Made by a program: the position numbers and the translations under genes. Below, piece after piece: positions 61,778 to 64,000 of a stretch of 64,000 bases of DNA. Source of the DNA: Pseudo-nitzschia pungens (Eukaryota > Bacillariophyta > Bacillariophyceae > Bacillariales > Bacillariaceae); assembly GCA_037355855.1 (NCBI GenBank), contig CM074765.1:2232001-2296000 (forward strand). Reading direction: 5' to 3'. The notes below the pieces were generated by a model. The model did no database searches. It was not told the DNA's origin and worked only from the letters and a program-made list of their open reading frames with translations. Each line of letters begins with the position of its first letter. The first letter of the stretch is position 1.

Positions 61778-61965
61778 CCGGATGGAACTCCTCCATAAGG
61801 AGTCTCCATCAGACCATTCTTTGTGTGGGCATCTGCTGGTACAGCAGATTCAGGTGATCCATGTGAATGGTCACATCTTGTCCTCGTAGGATTCCATCGA
61901 ACGCTTTTAGGCCTTCCACTATACCAAGGAGTTCTTTTTCTCCAACAGTGTAGTTGAGCTGCGCT
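61778..61965 (-). pseudogene. Family-A pol fragment (RNase H part)
   Basis: In reverse it encodes QLNYTVGEKELLGIVEGLKA, ILRGQDVTIHMDHLNLLYQQ and then a stop where the relative has Arg-Trp (MV*WRLLMEEFHP). It matches 806-985. It is bounded by the 9-kb insertion (CCGG) on the left and by the C element (GCGCT) on the right. Confidence 0.9.
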
Positions 61966-61978
61966 TGTTACGGTCTAA

Positions 61979-62528
61979 GGTGCTTGGAAAGCTGTGTAGC
62001 AGAATGGTCTTGGCTTCTGTTGCTGATAGGTCGGCGCGGTGGCCTTGGAGTCTTTTAGTATATTTGAAGAGGATTTGCATCCGGTCTGCATGGTCTTTGC
62101 ATAAGACGTTGCTTGGCTTCTTGCATTCGGCGCTCCAGAGGCTATGTATGCATGATGTCTTTGGCGTCTTTTGCATTGCAATAGTCTTGTGTGATAAGGT
62201 CGCCGATTGCTTGCTCGTATCCATTTGATGTTAGTGGATATCGGCGTTGGCTTGTTAAGTCTCTCCATTTTGTTTGAGTGTCAACAGAGAGACATCGACT
62301 GAAGTGAGTGATGTATTTATTGATTGGTAGGTTTAGGAGCTTGGCAGCGTTCCTGAAGGCTTCTTCTACAAAGAGCAATTCTTCTAGACCTCCTTTGTTG
62401 GTGAATAGAGGTATCTTCATGCTGTCTTTTTGTCCATTAGTTGTAATGGAGAGCTTTGTGAGTTTTGGTTTGCTCCTCTTGAATGAAGGGATGTAATTGA
62501 TTGGAGGATCTCTGTAAAGTCCTGGCAT
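61979..62528 (-). pseudogene. Element C gag remnant
   Basis: It starts at ATG 62528 (MPGLYRDPPINYIPSFKRSK), continues with GGLEELLFVEEAFRNAAK and CNAKDAKDIMHT, then changes frame at about 62150 to CKDHADRMQILFKYTKRLQG and AKTILLHSFPST. It aligns with B gag along its whole length. It is cut off at the internal deletion point. Confidence 0.88.
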
Positions 62529-62741
62529 GGTTCTTGATTCAAAGCGTTCGATCCATTTGGTGTGTGATCGATTCGTATCGGCGTTTCGTTGATATCAATT
62601 GTTTCGTTCGATTGTTTGTAGATTTCAATCAATGTTGTTTCTTTTGCTTGTCAGGGTATCAATGTATCCCTGTTGTTTAGGATAAAGGTTGTTTTGGATT
62701 CAGTACTAAGTTCCTGTCTGTCTTCTACTTTAGAAGATAAA

Positions 62742-62753
62742 CAGTAATTACTG
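62742..62753 (-). promoter_or_regulatory. CAGTAATTACTG palindrome next to 5' LTR of element C
   Basis: Same sequence and position as at 50764-50775 in element B, although the LTRs of B and C are diverged. See the corresponding entry for interpretation. Confidence 0.6.
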
Positions 62754-63081
62754 TGTTACGGTCTAAGGTAGAATTAGATGAAGTAATATGGGATAGAGGT
62801 ATTTTTAAAGATGAAAGGTTAATTATTGTGTTACAAAAGAGAATGGATGAATACTTTACAAGATGGGAATGATTTCTTGAGTATGGAATGAATGATCGAT
62901 CGAACAATAATAATGTTTGTCGGGCATAATATCAATAATCGGTGAGTCATGGGAATCTTTGTTTGAATTGTATGTGTATTCTTGTACGTTGAATATTCAG
63001 TATATGTACATGAATATCATAGATGGGGGATTCAATAATCATTTAGAGCCTCTCGTAGGGTACCTACATCAGCCTGTAACA
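62754..63081 (-). repeat. 5' LTR of element C
   Basis: 328 bp, TGTTACGGTCTAAGG...CAGCCTGTAACA on the + strand. It is related to 11845-12209 and, inverted, to 63163-63501. Confidence 0.88.
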
Positions 63082-63162
63082 GCGCTGAGTTCAGCTTTTG
63101 TGTGTAGAATCCAAGGGGCTTGCCATCTTGGCAGACTGTTGCTCCCAACTGGCAGTCACTGG
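63082..63162 (-). pseudogene. Family-A pol fragment (start of RNase H)
   Basis: In reverse it encodes SDCQLGATVCQDGKPLGFYT and LNSA, matching about 728-805. It joins directly to 61965 when element C and one GCGCT are removed. The right edge is the next LTR. Confidence 0.9.
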
Positions 63163-63501
63163 TGTAACATGTTAATGTTACGATCCTATGAAAGTCTCTA
63201 AATGATTATTGAATCCTGCATGTACTCCAATATATGTGGTATTCATGTATGTATGTTCAGTATATGCATACTTACAGTTCGATACTGATTGGATATTCAA
63301 GTATCAAGATAAATATCAAGAATCGTATGACTTGCTGATAATCTTCGATCGCTCATTCATTCTATACTCAAGAAATCATTCCCATCTCGTAAAGTATTCA
63401 ACCATTCACAATTTCTTTAATCACACGAATTATTAATCAATACATCTTTAAAATACCTCTATCGCGTACCACTCCATCTAATTCTACCCTAGAGTTTTAC
63501 A
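63163..63501 (+). repeat. 5' LTR of the second C-type element
   Basis: 339 bp, TGTAACATGTTAATG...CTAGAGTTTTACA. Its closest relative here is the solo LTR at 11845-12209 (inverted), with the same TGTAACA and AGTTTTACA ends. Confidence 0.88.
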
Positions 63502-63513
63502 CAGTAATTACTG
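63502..63513 (+). promoter_or_regulatory. CAGTAATTACTG palindrome next to 5' LTR
   Basis: Third instance of the 12-bp palindrome directly inside a 5' LTR. Confidence 0.6.
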
Positions 63514-63783
63514 TCCGCTTGAAAGTAGAAGACAAAGACAAGAACTCAGTACTGAATCTAAAACCTCAACATCCTAAACAACAGGGATACATCAATACCC
63601 TGACAAGCAAAATCCTACAATCGGAACCAAGCTTCGAAACAAAAAAGAACCAATCGAACAAAAACTACGACAATCGAAGCAAGAACTTCCAAATCAATCA
63701 AACCGAATTGATCACAAACCGAATCGATCGCAAACCGACTCCATCGAAACTACGAATCAAAAGAAACAATGGCAGGACTTTAC

Positions 63784-64000
63784 AGGGCCATCCGATGGTT
63801 TTATTTTCGCGCGGTTTTTGAGGACCGCGCGTAACTATAACCGTTAAAACGTTTTTAGACGCATAACTATGCGTCTAAAACCTTTTTTAGACGCATAACT
63901 ATGCGTCTTGTTTTAAGACGCATAATTGTGGGTTATGCGTCTAATATTAGACGCATAGTTATGCGTCTAAAAAAATTTTAGACGCATAGCTCTGTAGAAT
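63784..64000. repeat. Array of palindromes (AGACGCATA..TATGCGTCT), runs off the window
   Basis: A hairpin CGCGCGG-N10-CCGCGCG (63810-63833) is followed by palindromes AGACGCATAACTATGCGTCT at 63857-63876 and 63889-63908, a spaced version at 63916-63941, AGACGCATAGTTATGCGTCT at 63949-63968 and a partial one from 63980. It interrupts gag of the C-type element, so it is probably an end of another mobile element. Confidence 0.75.

Larger units (their letters stand above)
61966..63081 (-). mobile_element. Collapsed gypsy element C with intact target duplication
   Basis: The right side has a complete 5' LTR (62754-63081), leader and the first part of gag. The left side retains only the first 15 or so bases of the 3' LTR (TGTTACGGTCTAAGG), joined directly to gag sequence. 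Pol and most of the 3' LTR are deleted. GCGCT flanks both ends (61961-61965, 63082-63086). It is inserted in family-A pol. Confidence 0.9.
63163..63783 (+). mobile_element. Second C-type gypsy element, 5' end only
   Basis: It opens with an LTR (63163-63501), then the CAGTAATTACTG palindrome, an A-rich leader containing ACTCAGTACTGAAT as in elements B and C, and the start of gag (ATG 63771, M-A-G-L-Y-R). The gag homology stops after about 13 bases, where palindromic DNA begins. Orientation is opposite to the neighbouring C element. Confidence 0.85.

Overview
The window looks like nuclear DNA of a photosynthetic stramenopile, most likely a pennate diatom. Supporting signs are short GT-AG introns (76-164 bp) in several genes, a plastid-type presequence with a G-F-V-P motif after a signal peptide (gene at 41953-43635), a CoDi-type Ty1/copia polyprotein, and intergenic spacers full of GTAAC/TACCGGTA words. 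I cannot name the species.

Region 1 (1-13 kb): the 3' end of a decayed Ty3/gypsy element (here family A, 1-2576), a large coiled-coil protein (3755-8461), a spliced SLC25A39/40/MTM1-like mitochondrial carrier (8741-10169, minus), then 3 kb of repeats including a MITE and a solo LTR. Region 2 (13-19 kb) is gene-dense: EMG1/NEP1 rRNA methyltransferase, a Nudix hydrolase broken by a one-base frameshift, a secreted or organellar protein of unknown function, and a second three-exon mitochondrial carrier. Region 3 (19.6-29.6 kb): an intact 1906-codon CoDi copia polyprotein without recognisable LTR pair, then a Tc1/mariner-IS630 type transposase (DD38E spacing) convergent with a Cys-rich protein whose frame is broken at an 8-G run. 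Region 4 (29.6-44 kb): a 1.3-kb element with Stowaway-like inverted repeats, a Pro/Gly/Tyr-rich protein with a conserved spliced C-terminal domain, a GNAT acetyltransferase, a four-exon nucleoside-diphosphate-kinase-like gene, a two-exon TsaE (t6A synthesis) gene and a plastid-targeted protein of unknown function.

Region 5 (44.7-64 kb) is a deeply nested transposon cluster that can be ordered from target-site duplications and rejoined reading frames. An old gypsy element (B') holds (a) a full-length 5.68-kb family-B element with two identical 295-bp LTRs and TSD CCTGC (45392-51070), and (b) a family-A element (51194 to 63162). The family-A pol gene is split by a 9.0-kb insertion (52778-61777, flanked by CCGG), by a collapsed family-C element (61966-63081, TSD GCGCT), and is cut off by another C-type element (from 63163) that is itself interrupted at about 63784 by an array of palindromes. 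The 9-kb insertion contains a foldback element with long inverted arms, a Stowaway-like element in one arm, and an LTR-bounded element of 6.3 kb (54691-61019) with LTRs differing at one of 517 positions, TSD TGTC, and no recognisable coding capacity.

That last element is the most unusual object here. Its interior carries 21 copies of GGGGAC on one strand, and I saw none on the other. Several copies sit in recurring hairpin-like modules and the last one directly abuts the 3' LTR. I read it as a large non-autonomous retrotransposon derivative whose RNA carries a repeated signal. Three frameshifts (one at a run of eight G, one at a run of three T) could be consensus errors in the assembly rather than biology.
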